Assembly (NCBI RefSeq): GCF_018446385.1
Contig: NC_055999.1
Span: 83,494,281-83,558,280, forward strand
Origin: Zingiber officinale
Lineage: Eukaryota; Streptophyta; Magnoliopsida; Zingiberales; Zingiberaceae
Length of the DNA: 64,000 bases
Reading direction: 5' to 3'
Positions 42,496 to 62,600 of this stretch are shown piece after piece (within the stretch, counting starts at the first letter, position 1; each line of letters begins with the position of its first letter). The notes under the pieces were generated by a model. The model was given only the letters and a program-made list of their open reading frames with translations. It had not been told where the DNA came from and made no database searches. Both the position numbers and the translations under genes were made by a program.

Positions 42496-44370
42496 GTTCC
42501 TAAGAGCATGATTCCATCACGCTAGATGAGTTAGGGTGTGCCAACCTTACTTGAATAGGTAGTTAACCTAATCATGGCAAAAGGTGGCACTTTAGGAATT
42601 TTCAAGGTGTGATCAAGCCTTGAAAATGAAATTAAGAATTATACCTAAGGTGATTAGGATGTGCCAATCAAATTTGAGGAATTTTCTAGAGTCAATCTAG
42701 ATGGCACATAGTGATCTAAAAGTCTTGAGGATATGATTTTAGGTCTAATACACTTAGGAATATGGATTTTATGGCAAAATGATCAAAATTATCAAAAATA
42801 ACAATTAAGGCTAGAATTAGGTATTTTCTATACCTTTATATGCTATTTTCCATGTATTGTTTGTCATATGCCATGTCATGACATCATATTTAATCTATGA
42901 TCATTTGAAATGTCATGATAATGCTTAGGTTAGTTTAAATGTCATGCTTTATTTAAGTTTCACACTTTATGCCATGACATCATGACATTGGCACATGTTT
43001 TCATTTATGATACAATTATATACCATGTCATTATCTTGTGCATTAATGATCAATGAAATTGTTTTAAGGACTAAAACACAATTTGATATGGAGATCAAAT
43101 TGTTATTTAGAAAAATGCATGAGAACTTAGATTAAGCTAACCTAAACCCATATCTCACATCAAAATTGACTTGGATGTGTTTGATACACCTTAAATGTGT
43201 GTGAGATATTAGGATTGTGAGTTAGGAACAAGGTGCATAGTTCTTGTACCTAGATGAGCCTAATTCAAAATTGGGGATCATAGGGAAAGCTTATGTACAA
43301 GTCTTGTACATTTAGCCCATAGATTGTGGTCTTAAATTAAATGGTTTAAAATCATTTCAAAATTGATTTGAAAAACCTTGATGAAGCTTTTCTAGTGATA
43401 GCATTCATCATTGAGCAAGTTGATACAAAGTTGAGTTAAACTTGAACTATCTCAAAGTTTTTCGAACTTTGTATCAAGTTTTGAAAATGGAAGTTATTTT
43501 TATAGAAAACTATTTTTCCATGATAGTATATGTTATGAGGAATGTATCCTCAAAATTTCACAATTTTTGAAATTTTCTGTGATTTTCTAGAGGTTTCTGA
43601 ATTTCGGGAGAAGAAAAATTCAGAAATCAGAATCAAGGTTGTGGACCTATCAGGAGGTTCCCTGATCGGTCCAGGTCTGTGTGGATCGGTCACTGTGACC
43701 GATCCAGAGAAGGTCTGATCGGTCAGGTGACCGATCAGCGCGTGCCAACCTGCTGAATTTCGACTGTTTGCCTGAAATTGCAGCTCGGGAGGTGGTGTTT
43801 TCGAGCTCTAAAGGTTTGGAACTCTCCAAGACATTGTTGGTGCAATGGTCAAGGGGGAGTTGACCTTTAGGGGGAGTTTTACCTATTAGTCAAGGAGGAG
43901 TTGACTTTTAGGGGAGTTTTTACTCCTAAGAGTGATATGAGATTATCACTAATTGTTGAATTTAGTATCAAGGGGGAAATTAAGGGTTTCAATGAAAGGT
44001 ATGGGACTTTCATTAGGAAGAAACTCTTGACCTTGATTCTTTCCTTTTGATGTGTGTCAAAAAGGAGAAGAATGTCTAGAGAATGTTCAAGGAAGAACAT
44101 TGGAGTTAGTGGGAGAGTTTGTTGATCACGACGAGTGAAGTTGTGAACAACGATAACTTGCTCTTCAGGGGGAGAGTTTGTTGATGTGTGTCAATAGGGG
44201 GAGAATGAAGGGTTTAAGTTAGGCCTTCATTATCTAAGAAGGAGGTTGCCTTCTTAGAAGGAGAATGTAAGGTTGTAACTTATGTTTCATTACCTAGTGG
44301 CATGAAGAAAGTTGAGGCTATTGGATTAGCCTAACTTAAAGGTATTGTCAAACATCAAAAAGGGGGAGAT
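42496..44370 (+). other. Non-coding 3' internal region of the gag-only element
   Basis: AT-rich with no pol remnant. Two TGATCGGTC-type palindromes occur at 43683-43705 and 43715-43738. From about 43850 to 44370 AGGGGGAG-type purine tracts recur many times, the last (AAAAAGGGGGAGAT) abutting the 3' LTR as polypurine tract. Confidence 0.75.
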
Positions 44371-45883
44371 TATTGGTGCAATTTCCAGTAGGTCAAGGTT
44401 GACCGTGACCAAGCATAAACCTTGGTCATGGTTTCGATGTTTGACAATACAGAAAGACATGTAGACATGGACAATGCAGGTGCAGTTGTCCATGCGGAGA
44501 GATACTGATCAGGGTCTGATCAGGTTGAATGAAGAAGAGTCAAGTAGGTCAATGTTGACCGGATACTTGACTGGGAAGTCCTAACTGGGATGTTAGGCAG
44601 TTCGGAAAGTCCTGGTGAGTGAAGCCAGACAGTCAGAAAATCCTAGTGAGTGAAGCTAGGTGAAAGTGGAAGTCCTGGTGAGTGAAGCCAGGCAGAGGGA
44701 AAGTCCTGGTGAGTGAAGCCAGGTAGTGGGAAAGTCCTGGTGAGTGAAGTCAGGCAGTTGGAAAAGTCCTGGTGAGTGAAGCCAGGCAGTTCGGAAAGTC
44801 CTAGTGAGTGAAGCTAGGCAGTTTGGAAGTCCTGGTGAGTGAAGCCAGGCAAGGGAAATCCAGATGGGTCAAGGTTGACCAGACATCTGGTGAAAAGTCC
44901 AAGCAGGAAGCTTGGCACGGGAAAAGTCCAAGTATGGAGACTTGACACGGAGAAGACCAAGTTGGAGACTTGGCACGGAAAGTCGGAGAGGGCTCGGTAG
45001 CTCGTTCTCAGGACCAAGTAGGGTTTAGGGCTGGGAGCTCTAAACCTGGATCGGTCTGGTGACCGATCCAGTGATACGCTGGGTTATCTGATCGGTCTGG
45101 TGACCGATCAGTAACCAAACAGAAGCATTCTGTTGCTTATCTGATCGGTTAGCAGACCGATCAGTGATCGATCAGTAGCATACAGTGAAGTTCCTGATCG
45201 GTCTGCAGACCGATCAGGAGACGATCAGAAGGAGATCATCTTCGGGAGGGAAAGGTCCTGATCGGTCACGGGACCGATCAGGGAAGGACCTGATCGGTCT
45301 TGTGACCGATCAGGACCCTTGTGGACCGATCAGGATGAAGCCTGATCGGTCCACGTCCTAGCCGTTGCGTAGCAACGGCTAGTTTCTTCTGTGTCTTCTT
45401 CGCAGGTTATAAAAGGGGTTGAGGAGCTACTGTTCTGGGGTTACTACTTCTTCCTTGTTGCTTTTGCTTCTTGCTGCACTTGAGCTTTGCTGAGCTCTCT
45501 GCTTCGTGAAGCTTCGTGTGAGCTTCCCCGGCTGGTCAGCTGCTGCTGTTCTTCCGTGAAGTTGCTGCTTCGTCAACGGAAACCAGTCGAAGGCAAGAAA
45601 GGTGTTTTACATTCATATTGTCTGTATTTCTTGCTGTATTTCTATCTTGTTGTTGCAAGTTATTGTGGCGAGGTTTCTCCACCCAGAAGGAGTTGTTATT
45701 AGCCGATTTTCCGGGGTCTCATCCACCGACGGATTGATAGGCTTCGTCCACCTTACGGACACGCCGAGGAGTAGGAGTATCATCTCCGAACCTCGTTACA
45801 TCGACGAGTTTGAGGAAGAAATGCGAAGATTTGGGGTCGGCTATTCACACCCCTCTCTCTAGCCGCGATCATCGGTCCTAACA
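44371..45883 (+). mobile_element. 3' LTR of the gag-only element
   Basis: TATTGGTGC...CCTAACA, 1513 bp. The first bases read TA where the 5' LTR has TG. It is shorter than the 5' LTR mainly because the palindrome array has fewer units. Confidence 0.93.
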
Positions 45884-46942
45884 CCAGTGTCATTCTTCTT
45901 GCTAGTTGCATCTTCCGCTCGACTTCTTGTGTTCCTAAGCTCCTGCACACTTAGACACGAGGATCAAACACACACAAGACCTAACTTAACTTGGTTGATC
46001 GCATCAAAACTACCACGGGGTACTTACAATCTCTCCATTTTTGACGTGCATCAACCCAAGTTCAAATTAGGGTTAAAAATGCAATATCATAAATTATGTA
46101 AAGATGTTGCAATTAGAATCAAATATTGTAATGAATTAAGAAATAAAATTCTTACTTCCCCTTAGCTTGTACTTATACTTACTTCTCCCCTTTTGATCAC
46201 ATCAAAATAAAATAAACTTTTAGAAAATTTAAAATATTTTTCTAGGGGTACTTAATAAGAATTATCAATAAACTAACGTGTTTTAGATATAATTTTTAAA
46301 AAATTCTATCTTTACTAATGAATCTTTTGTTTTGACAAAAATAATTTAGAAATTTGTTATCTATTTTGAAAAATCCTAAAATTGTTTGTGAAACTTAAAT
46401 AAAATAAGTTTTATCAGTAGAAAAGTATTCACAAAAAAATTGGTTTAACGAACATAATTGATTTATTTCATTAGAACAGTTTTGTGAAAATTAATCTTAA
46501 AAATATTTTTCAACTCTGAAAATTTTCTAAATATGAAAAATATATTGTAGAATACTAAAAATTTTTAAAATTCTAGACTTTTTATTTTCTTGAATTTTTA
46601 ATATTAAAAATTAACTTTTTAGAAAATATTTCGTAATAATTCAAATAAAATTTGAAAAAAGTCAAAGAGTGTTATTATGATAGAAAATATTATGTTTTAT
46701 TATAGAAAAATAAAAGTTTCTAAAAATAAGTTTGTAAAATATTTTTAAAATGTCATTTTCAAATAAAATTGACTAGAAAGTTAACAAAAATGATTGATTT
46801 TGTCGTCAAGAATAAATCAGATAAATTAAATTTCTAGCATACATTACTTTGTCTAATAAGATAAAGGCATGCAAACAAAAATTTATTTAATTATCTAAAT
46901 AAGATTTAGGAATCCAATATAAATTTCTTTCGATTGGATTCA

Positions 46943-47560
46943 CTAAAATTTATGTGGCACATGATTCTTAGGGATTTTCCTGATCTGTCCTTGGTGATTC
47001 CTAATGTACCAGTTAATTCTACCATACTTTCTAAACTTTGATTTTTGAAGATAGTTAAAACATGCATGGTTATCTTTCAGTTTTTCAATTTGTGTTTTTA
47101 ATTTTTCGTTTTCTAATTTTAAATTATCAAACAATTTTAGTGGACATGCATTAGCTAATTTTCTTTTTAAATCAACACTTTCTTTCTCTAATTTGCACAT
47201 ATTTTAGGAAAGTATTTTGATAAATTCAAAAGATTGCTTGGGAGATAGTGCATATACCTCACTTATCTCGTGTTCTGATGCTCCCCTTTCATCGTAACTT
47301 TCCTATGATGATCTTCCCCCTTCATCGATGTTCATCTCTAAGCTACTTTCATCTTCTCTTTGTTGATATGTCATTAGAGCTAATCCGGCGTAAGCTTCAA
47401 TCTCGAACTCGGAGGATGACAATTCATCCCATGTGGCCTTTAGATTCTTGTGCTTCGATCTTGTTGGTCTTTTGCCCTTGTCCTTGTCCTTTTTAATATA
47501 TCTTTACCCTTCCAATTTGTAAATTCTTCGCTAACAAAAGTCTCTCATTCTGCTTGTTTT
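46943..47560 (-). pseudogene. Gag C-terminal relic of the antisense copia-like element
   Basis: On the minus strand, KATWDE...SSSE is followed by a coiled coil (NLKLENEKLKTQIEKLKD) and then WYIRNHQGQIRKIPKNHVP, a known plant copia gag tail. Stops break the frame near 47205 and 47310. Between 46029 and 46940 the DNA is very AT-rich and non-coding, as in the gag-only element. Confidence 0.65.
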
Positions 47561-48994
47561 CCCCTTAGTTGTTTTGAAGATATAGCAATATAAATAATAC
47601 ACGACATCTTTTTCTATACTATATTTCAATCAATCAACAAATTTCTTAAATCATGAAGAATTGAATCATATAAATTAACTTACTCTAAATTTTCATTTTG
47701 GGAATTCATAACCTGAGGGTTGACATGAACCTTTTTGTAAATATACCCTTCGAACTTAATCCCTAATGTTAGCATTATATGAACATATTGGAATCCTTAG
47801 TCCAGGATCTGCTAGTAATTATGAAAAATCAAAATTTTCAACTCTAGCATCTCCAATATTTTGTGCTTCTAATTTTGAAGTTTTTTTTTTAAAAAAAAAA
47901 ATCTATACATGGTAGACATAGTGATTTTCTAAGATAAATAAATAAAAAAAAGAATTAGCAATCCACACTTTAAACAAAATCTTAAAACCATCTAATATCA
48001 AAGATATGACTCATGCTTATTGCTTAATTGCATTATAGAAGTGTAAGTAACAAAGTAAACATAATTAAGTAAACATCAATGTACAAAAATGAATTAAAAA
48101 AATAGATTTATGTCGAGTAGGGATGCAGTCACGCCAAGGCAGCAATGACCATTGAATATAGGAACCAAATCGGTTGCACTCATACACTAGTACATCACCT
48201 CCCACAGGAGGAGCCACAACATCATCCTCGATTGCTGTTGCGGCGCCGCTAGAGGGGTTAGGTGGTTGAGGGTCATTGTTGAATGTTGATCCTTGCCATT
48301 ACTAAAGAACAAGAATCGGTACTTGCTGCATCACTACTTAGTGGGGCGGTGACCGCTCGGGAGGCTGCCTCGCCAGCTCACCAGCAATGCGACCGTCGAT
48401 CGGCCGCATCACCCTCTTTTTTTTTTTACAGAATAGGAAAAAAACAATTTAGGGTTAAGGGGTTACTTTGATCTTCCTAGCTTGATGTAGAGTGTGGCGG
48501 AAGAAGAGGAAGACAAAATTGAAGAGGAGGCGGTGGGGGATGGGGGAGGATTAAGGATAGGTATTTCGACCGTTCGACGTGAGCTGAGCCTACGACGACT
48601 TGCGTCAGAGAGCTGATAGCGTGGTCGTATACGATGCTTTTCTCCCAACTCGTGTTCCTCTATAGTTTCGGCATGGACACGTCACGCATGAACATGGTCA
48701 TTTGTCATGAACTTGTTGCGAAGAGGGGAAGAAGACATGGAGCAATTAGTTAGGGGTTGGCTTAGGGCCAAAAAAATAAATCTTAATAGTATTATTATTT
48801 TTTGGTCTAGGTCCAGTGTGAGCAACTGCCCACACTGGACTCGTGTAAGTTCCGCCCATGCTCACTTAGACTTTCCTCTTATCAATTCCCTATTGATTTC
48901 TAATTATCAACTGTTTGATCAACTATGATCCACTTAAACTTTTCTATCGTTAAGTATCCGATCAACTTTGACTTGACATCTCACTCAATTAATA
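47561..48994. other. Intergenic DNA without recognised genes
   Basis: AT-rich to about 48100, then a more balanced stretch (48200-48700) with short open frames that show no domain. Confidence 0.45.
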
Positions 48995-48999
48995 AACAT

Positions 49000-49826
49000 T
49001 GATGCGGTGATGAAGAGGGGCCCCACCAAAGATAGGCCAAAGCCAGGAAAACTGGCTGACGTGCAAGTCAAAGTCAAGGAAAGAGTCAAAGCTGGTCAAG
49101 CGGGCCAGTTATGGCCGAGTGGATGGCATGTTCGAACGGATGAGTAAGGCCAAACAGATAACTCGAGGTTAAGAGACAAATAAGCAGTACATCATGTGGT
49201 CGTCGTCCTTGTCGAGTGGGAGGCGTGTCCGTCTAGATGAGAGGCAACCCTCCGACAACGAGAAAGCTAAATAAAGGGAGAGTGCTTGGGGCAGCACTAT
49301 CGAGCGGGCGTGTCACGGTCGAGTGACCAATGGTCAGCCTACAATAGAACCTACCCGTATATCTCCTCGTACTCTTTTGGAGGTTTATGCCACTGATAAC
49401 AGAACATGTTCCACAGACAAATCGTATGGTAAAAGTTTTCAGACTGTTACATCAGAGATATGCATGCTCGCTTAAAGAAAGGTGTTAGGGATACTTTTTG
49501 ACATGTCTTTTCATATGATACTTGGAAAAATATATACACGCTTTGACATGCGTGCGCAAGCACCACAGTGGTACTATAAAGGGAGGTTTCCATCTACAGG
49601 GAGGTAGTGCAACTTCATTATTCTACACGTTTTAACTACAATTCTCTACTATTCTCTGCATCACCGGAAACTGACTTGAGTGTTAGAGAGTCAGTGTCGG
49701 GAACTCCTTCCCGGTCCGACACTGATACTTCTGTGTTATAGGACTACGTGGAGTCTTCGCCGTGTCCAACCACATCCTCAGCTTTCCGTCTTCTCCGCTT
49801 TCGGACAGGGATAAATATATTGATCA
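49000..49826 (+). mobile_element. Solo LTR, gypsy-like (TSD AACAT)
   Basis: TGATGCGGTG...TTGATCA, 827 bp, flanked by AACAT at 48995-48999 and 49827-49831. It has a CTATAAAGG box near 49574 and the downstream block ATCACCGGAAACTGACTTGAG, typical of the transcript start region of plant Tat-like LTRs. It is not the same family as 9506-10366 by sequence. Confidence 0.88.
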
Positions 49827-50279
49827 AACATTCAAACTTAAACAAATCAACTCGAACTTGGTCAACTAAGCTAGAACAACTTAGTTAACTTTGATCAAAA
49901 GTTGTTTGCATCAACATTTCTTCATGGGGTGAATGATGCAAGTATATAGATGTGTATCCGAGATGGTTACGATCATTCCGGCAAAGCAACGAGAATGCAT
50001 CGCTGGAATTGTTACTGAAAATCCATTTCATATAAATATCGAATTGATGTGCAATGGCAATTAATCAGTTTTAGAAAGTGAAACAAACATCCGTTTCAAT
50101 TCTCTCTAGGGTTTGCATAGCACTGTAGAATGATAGTGCAAGAATGAAAAGCCAACGATGATGCTAAGCTTCCAGCTAGCGATCAGTAGAACGGTTGTTT
50201 TTGTAAAGTCCTTGGGGCCGACTAAGCTTGAAATATTCTAACGGACGACTCTAGCAACCTAATATCTCAAATTTATCAG

Positions 50280-50400
50280 ATATACTGCAGCTTCATTACG
50301 CCACTCTTCAAAGACAACAATGCAGCACTATCATGTAGCAATATAATAGTTGTGTAGCATACTGCGGCTTCATTACGCCACTCTAAAGACAACAATGCCA
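50280..50400. repeat. Short direct repeat (GCTTCATTACGCCACTCT...GACAACAATGC)
   Basis: Two ~40-bp copies lie about 80 bases apart, with a shorter third piece near 50458. The rest of 49832-50780 has no recognised gene and includes the 3' flank of CDC48. Confidence 0.6.
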
Positions 50401-50780
50401 TTCATAGCCCGTGAGAGGGCGGCACGATCAGTAGAACGAACAGGTGGATGACAGTGTAGCCACTCTTAAAAGACAACGCCATCCGACGCTTTGTTTTATT
50501 TGACAGAAGATTCCAACATTATCCTAGAGCGATAGAATGACTTACTCGAAATATGCAACACAAAACGTAATGATAATGGACATCTAAAGATAACGGTGTT
50601 GTGTTCTTTTTTTAACTTAGTAATTAAGGGTCAAATAATAACAGAGACCTGAAAATATATTAGTTTGGCCACAGGTGAAAATCCCACCAGCAGGTGCTCC
50701 TAGCGTTCAAGAGATCCTAAAAGTTCCATCCCCATATGGAGCACAATAAAATGTAGAGAGAAAAATAGCATTCCCATAGA

Positions 50781-58010
<7,230 letters not shown>

Positions 58011-58094
58011 TGGATCGAAAAGCTGCCTTCAGTTAGGCCAACGGCCTGGTTATGCGGCCCAAGCCTACGAAAGAGTTGGCTTACTCAATTTTAA

Positions 58095-59599
58095 TGGATC
58101 CATACACGTATTTTACTATTTTGAATTGATTATATAAACTTTAAATTGAAATATAAAACAAATGAAGAATTAAACTCAAATCATTTAGCATTCACCAATA
58201 AAGACCTACTTTATATGCAACTTATTTTAGCTTAATTTTTCTAATTTTTGGCATAAATTATAACTTATTTAGTTTTCCAAATTAGGTCAAGTTTCTACTC
58301 TGAAATAGGTGTTTAAGAGAATAGCATGTTTGCTATACCCATGATAATACGAGGTTTTGGCCAAACATATTTTTGTTCACTGCCACTTTATTTAATAGAT
58401 GATTGAAAAATGAAAGATTCACTTATTAAAGGTTAGATCAAGAAAATGAAAGATTCACTTATTAAAGGTTAGATCAAGAACAACCTGACAAACATACAAA
58501 CTAAGAAGATTGGTATCAAGTGATATATTTTTATATATATAAAATTTAAATATTCAATTTGTACAATTCGGCTATTCTTGAAATGCTCCGTCCAATCTTA
58601 TAAAAAAATTTTATCGATCATCAGAATAAATCTAAAAAACACATATGAACCACAATTGACGACCTAACATCATGAATGCTGCAAGCATCGCATTAGAGTG
58701 CGTTGCATAGAAATTAAATCCTCATTGGCAAAAAGGCGAATATACTCGTCCTCAGTGTTCCCGTCAATTCGTTCTAAGATCAACACGGAAGAGATAAATC
58801 ACGGACGATTACTAGCCTTTGGAATAGTAACTAGCACATAAGGGAGATATTTATCTATACTTTGTCAAGATTCGAACCTCAAACCTCATGATAACAATAC
58901 CTCATGCGTCAGACACTAGATCCATCCGAGAAGACAAAAATTAAATCCTCATTGCCGCCTAGGATGGTGCCTATTCTATTGTTCATATCATCAAGTCATA
59001 TCGAACCTAGTAGATACTGCAGGATGGCTGCTCAAATTCATGATGAATCAAGTTGTTATCATTTAGGACAACTTATTGATGACCTATTAGATGTTTTATG
59101 GTCTTGAAACTTTGTTCCCATCATGAGCAATACAGTTGAGAACTTTTCTCATTTGTTAAGACTATATTTGTGAAAATAGTTGGGCAAGTGTTTTCCTATT
59201 CCTCTAGAACTAGGACATTCTCACATGCCAGAAGAGATCTAGGCAGGAGAAAAAAAACGGAGTTTAGCATCTCTGTGATATTAAATAAACTTTACCCTTT
59301 GTATAATCCTGCTTCTAGTAAGTGGTGACACCAAAAAGTAAACTAGTAAACAGCTGCCTCAACTGGAGCTGAGTTGAGTTGTAATGATAATAATGAAAAT
59401 AATTTTTAATTGATTTTAATCAATTGAAATTTATTATAGTTGACATACAATAAAGATCGATATACGTTAAATAAAAAAAATAATATTTTGAGATTTATTA
59501 TATTATTATTATGATTATATGTCTTATTTAATCTTTCCATTATTGTGTTGGACAATTTATATAAATAAGTCTATTAACTTTAATAATAATATCATCAAA
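58095..59599. other. Intergenic DNA
   Basis: AT-rich without gene signals. A 36-bp unit (AATGAAAGATTCACTTATTA...) is tandemly duplicated at about 58409-58480. Confidence 0.5.
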
Positions 59600-59639
59600 A
59601 AGCTTTATGTTATTTCTCTCCTCTATTTATTAATTTCTA

Positions 59640-62600
59640 CATGATATCATAGATATGATTCTTTACATCTATTTTTTCTTTTTATTTTCTTTTCTACTCT
59701 CTTCCACTGCTTCCTCTATTAATCCATTCCTTGTTTCTTCTTCCTCCTGTCGCTCACGAAAAGAAATCCACCTTGTTGCTACCTCCATCTAAGGAGGACT
59801 CGACATCCCGTCCTCTTTACTGTCACCAAAAGAAGTTTCTACATATTGATTTGATATCATCAATTACAATACGACAACCTCGGAAGCTTTCGATAAGTAT
59901 TTATCTATTTTATTTTTATTTTATTTTTTCACCTCCTTTTCTTAAATCCACAGTGAAAAAAAAACAAAAAAAAAGGGAAAAAAACGTGAGAAAAAAAAAA
60001 AAAAAACTAAAAAAAAAACAAAAAAAAAACCCCAAAAAAAAACAGGAAAAAGCGAAAAAAAGGAAAAAAAACAAACAGAGAGAGAAAGAGCACAGAGAGA
60101 AAAAAAAAAGAGTGAAAAAAACAAAATATTTCCTTTTCTTGCATCGTCACCGCCACATCCGAGCTTTGCAAACTTCCTTTACTGTCAATTTCGACGCCAA
60201 CAATCCGAGATTCCATCACCGCTACTTTTCATCCTTTTCATCAAAGTCAATTATTTATTTTTCGATGTCTAATTCTCAATGATATCAAGGTTTAACGATA
60301 CCAAGGTTTAGACCGGTATCAAATTTGTCACATCGTTGGTCATACTGGTCATCATTACTTTAGAAGATTTGATTGGTCTTATAGTCGGAGAAGATGTCCT
60401 CAGAGTTGGACATATTGAAATTCAATGTCCTAAAAGATTTGACTCAAATTTTGCTGGTGGTCCTGCAGCATTGGGGCAACCAACTATATCACAAGGAGAG
60501 TATGCATGTTCAAATCGATCACCACCTTCTTGGCATTCTACAGCTCAGTCGTCTCATTCTTGAGCATTCTCATATTCTATCTCTCCTAATATAGTTTCAT
60601 CGACTCTTGAGAACCCAGGATGACATCTGGATTCTGGAGCAACTCATCATGTTACACCGGAATATAATATTATCATAGAAGCTTCGCCTTATGATGGACC
60701 CGACATGGTACAGATAGGTAATGACTCAGGTTTGTAAATTACTTACATTGAAAATACATCTTTTCACTCATCGGTCGTACTTTTCGCATGCGCAACACTC
60801 TTCATGTTCCTTCTATTATTAAAAATTTACTTTTCGTCTGTCAGTTTGCTCTTGATAATAATGTGTTCTTTGAATTTCATTCTCATCATTGTCTTGTGAA
60901 GGATCCCACAACAGGAAATATTCTACTTCAAGAAAATATTAAAGACGGTCTTTATCATCTTCAACCCACCTATACTAATGCGTTTGTTGGAGAACGCACT
61001 GATAAATTCTCTTGGCACGCACGTCTTGGTCATCCGTCTCTACATGTTGTTCAGAATATCATTAACCAGTATAGTTTACCAATTTTCTTTAGCCTCCTCT
61101 TCTCATTTATGTGAAGCTTGCATGAAAGTAAAATCTCATAAATTACCTTTTGTGTCTTCTTCTCGCACTTCTAGTTTTCCTTTAGAAATTATTCACTCTG
61201 ATGTGTGGGGTCCTGCTCCTATTCTATTTAATCAAGGTTTTCTTTATTATGTTATTTTTATTGACAATTTCAGCAAGTTTACTTGAATTTTTCCTATGAA
61301 AAGAAAATCTTATCTGTTTGATATTTTTTGTCATTTTCAAAAACAGGTTGAGCGCTATTTTGATCGTAAAATTGTCTCCCTTCATTCTGATTGGGGTTGA
61401 GAGTATCAAGCGCTTCATCGTCATCTTATTTCCTCTGGCATCATCCATCGAGTCTTTTGTTCCCACATTCCTGAACAAAATGGATTCGTCGAGAGAAAAC
61501 ATCGTCATGTAGTTGAAACTGCCTTATCTCTTCTTAATCATGCCTCGGTTCCTCATAAATTTTGGGATGATGTCGTCCAAACCGCGGTCTACTTTATCAA
61601 TCGTTTACTCACTCCACTACTTCAAAATAAGTGCCCCTTGGAAAGACTTTATAATTGTCTTCCAGATTACTTCTTCTTTCGTATCTTTGGTTGTGCATGT
61701 TATCCTTGGCTACGACCTTACTCTAAGCACAAGTTAAACCCTCGCTCTTTATAATGTGTTTTCCTTGGTTATAGTAATTTGCATCATGGGTACCGTTGCC
61801 TCCATATTTCGACCGGTCGGATATATATTTCTCAACATGTTACTTTTGATGAATCTCTATTTCCGTTTGCAGTTGCTACCTCAGATCCTCCTTCGGATAA
61901 TCACGGTAATTATCTAATATCACCAAGCAACATACTAGAAGCCCCACATATTGATTCATCGGGACATATTGAAAGTACAAGTGGGGATGATATTTTAGGT
62001 CCTGCTCCATCTCCATAAGTTCCTGTAGACTCGACGGCTAGTGGTAATCCACTCTCTAGTTCTGATTCTCATCTGTCAGACCACTAATCTCCGAGTAGCT
62101 CTGATGATGATATTCCTCGACGGATGCTTCCTCTAAGCGATATTTATGCATGAAGTCAACCAATTTCCACTCGTTGTCCTCTTCCACGTGTTCTTATTGT
62201 TTCTTCAAATTTTGTTGAACATTTTAGTTTTACACAGGCAGTAAAAGATCCAAATTGGTGTGCTGCGATGGCTACAGAATTTGATGCTCTTCTTCGTAAT
62301 GCAACCTGACGCTTAGTCCCTCGTACCCCATCTATGAATATTGTGGGCTCTAAATGGGTTTACCAAATTAAGTATCGTGCAGATGGTTCTATTGAACGTT
62401 ACAAAGCTCGCCTTGTTGCTAAATGCTTTAATCAACAACTAGGTATTGACTTCAATGATAATTTTAGTCCAGTCATCAAAATTACAACTATCAGATTGCT
62501 ACTATCTATACCTGTAAGCTTCAATTGGCCAATACGTTAATTAGATGTTTCTAATGCTTTCCTTCATGGATATCTTGAAGAAACTGTTTATATAAGCAAC

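Larger units (their letters stand above)
39421..45883 (+). mobile_element. Gag-only copia-like LTR retrotransposon (6.46 kb, TSD CCAGT)
   Basis: LTRs 39421-40987 and 44371-45883 are about 98-99% alike outside a copy-number difference in one repeat. CCAGT flanks the element at 39416-39420 and 45884-45888. It has a tRNA-iMet-type PBS, one intact gag frame, no protease, RT or integrase, and a G-rich polypurine tract. The near-identity of the LTRs and the intact gag point to recent movement with enzymes supplied in trans. Confidence 0.93.
38637..46028 (-). mobile_element. 3' LTR of an antisense copia-like element, split by a younger insertion
   Basis: On the minus strand the LTR starts TGTAAGTACCCCG at 46028, preceded by the purine-rich AAAAATGGAGAGAT, and ends ACACCAACA at 38637. 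Removing the insertion 39421-45888 leaves about 924 bp. Its plus-strand segment 38970-39195 has repeated GGCGCC palindromes. Internal sequence continues to higher coordinates with a gag relic. No second LTR was found in the window. Confidence 0.72.

Noticed and set aside
46943..47200. Small independent coiled-coil gene on the minus strand
   Set aside because: The WYIRNHQGQ...KIPKN tail and position inside an LTR element identify it as a copia gag fragment.
59731..60282. 183-codon Lys-rich frame
   Set aside because: The core is an A-rich low-complexity tract inside a decayed copia element.
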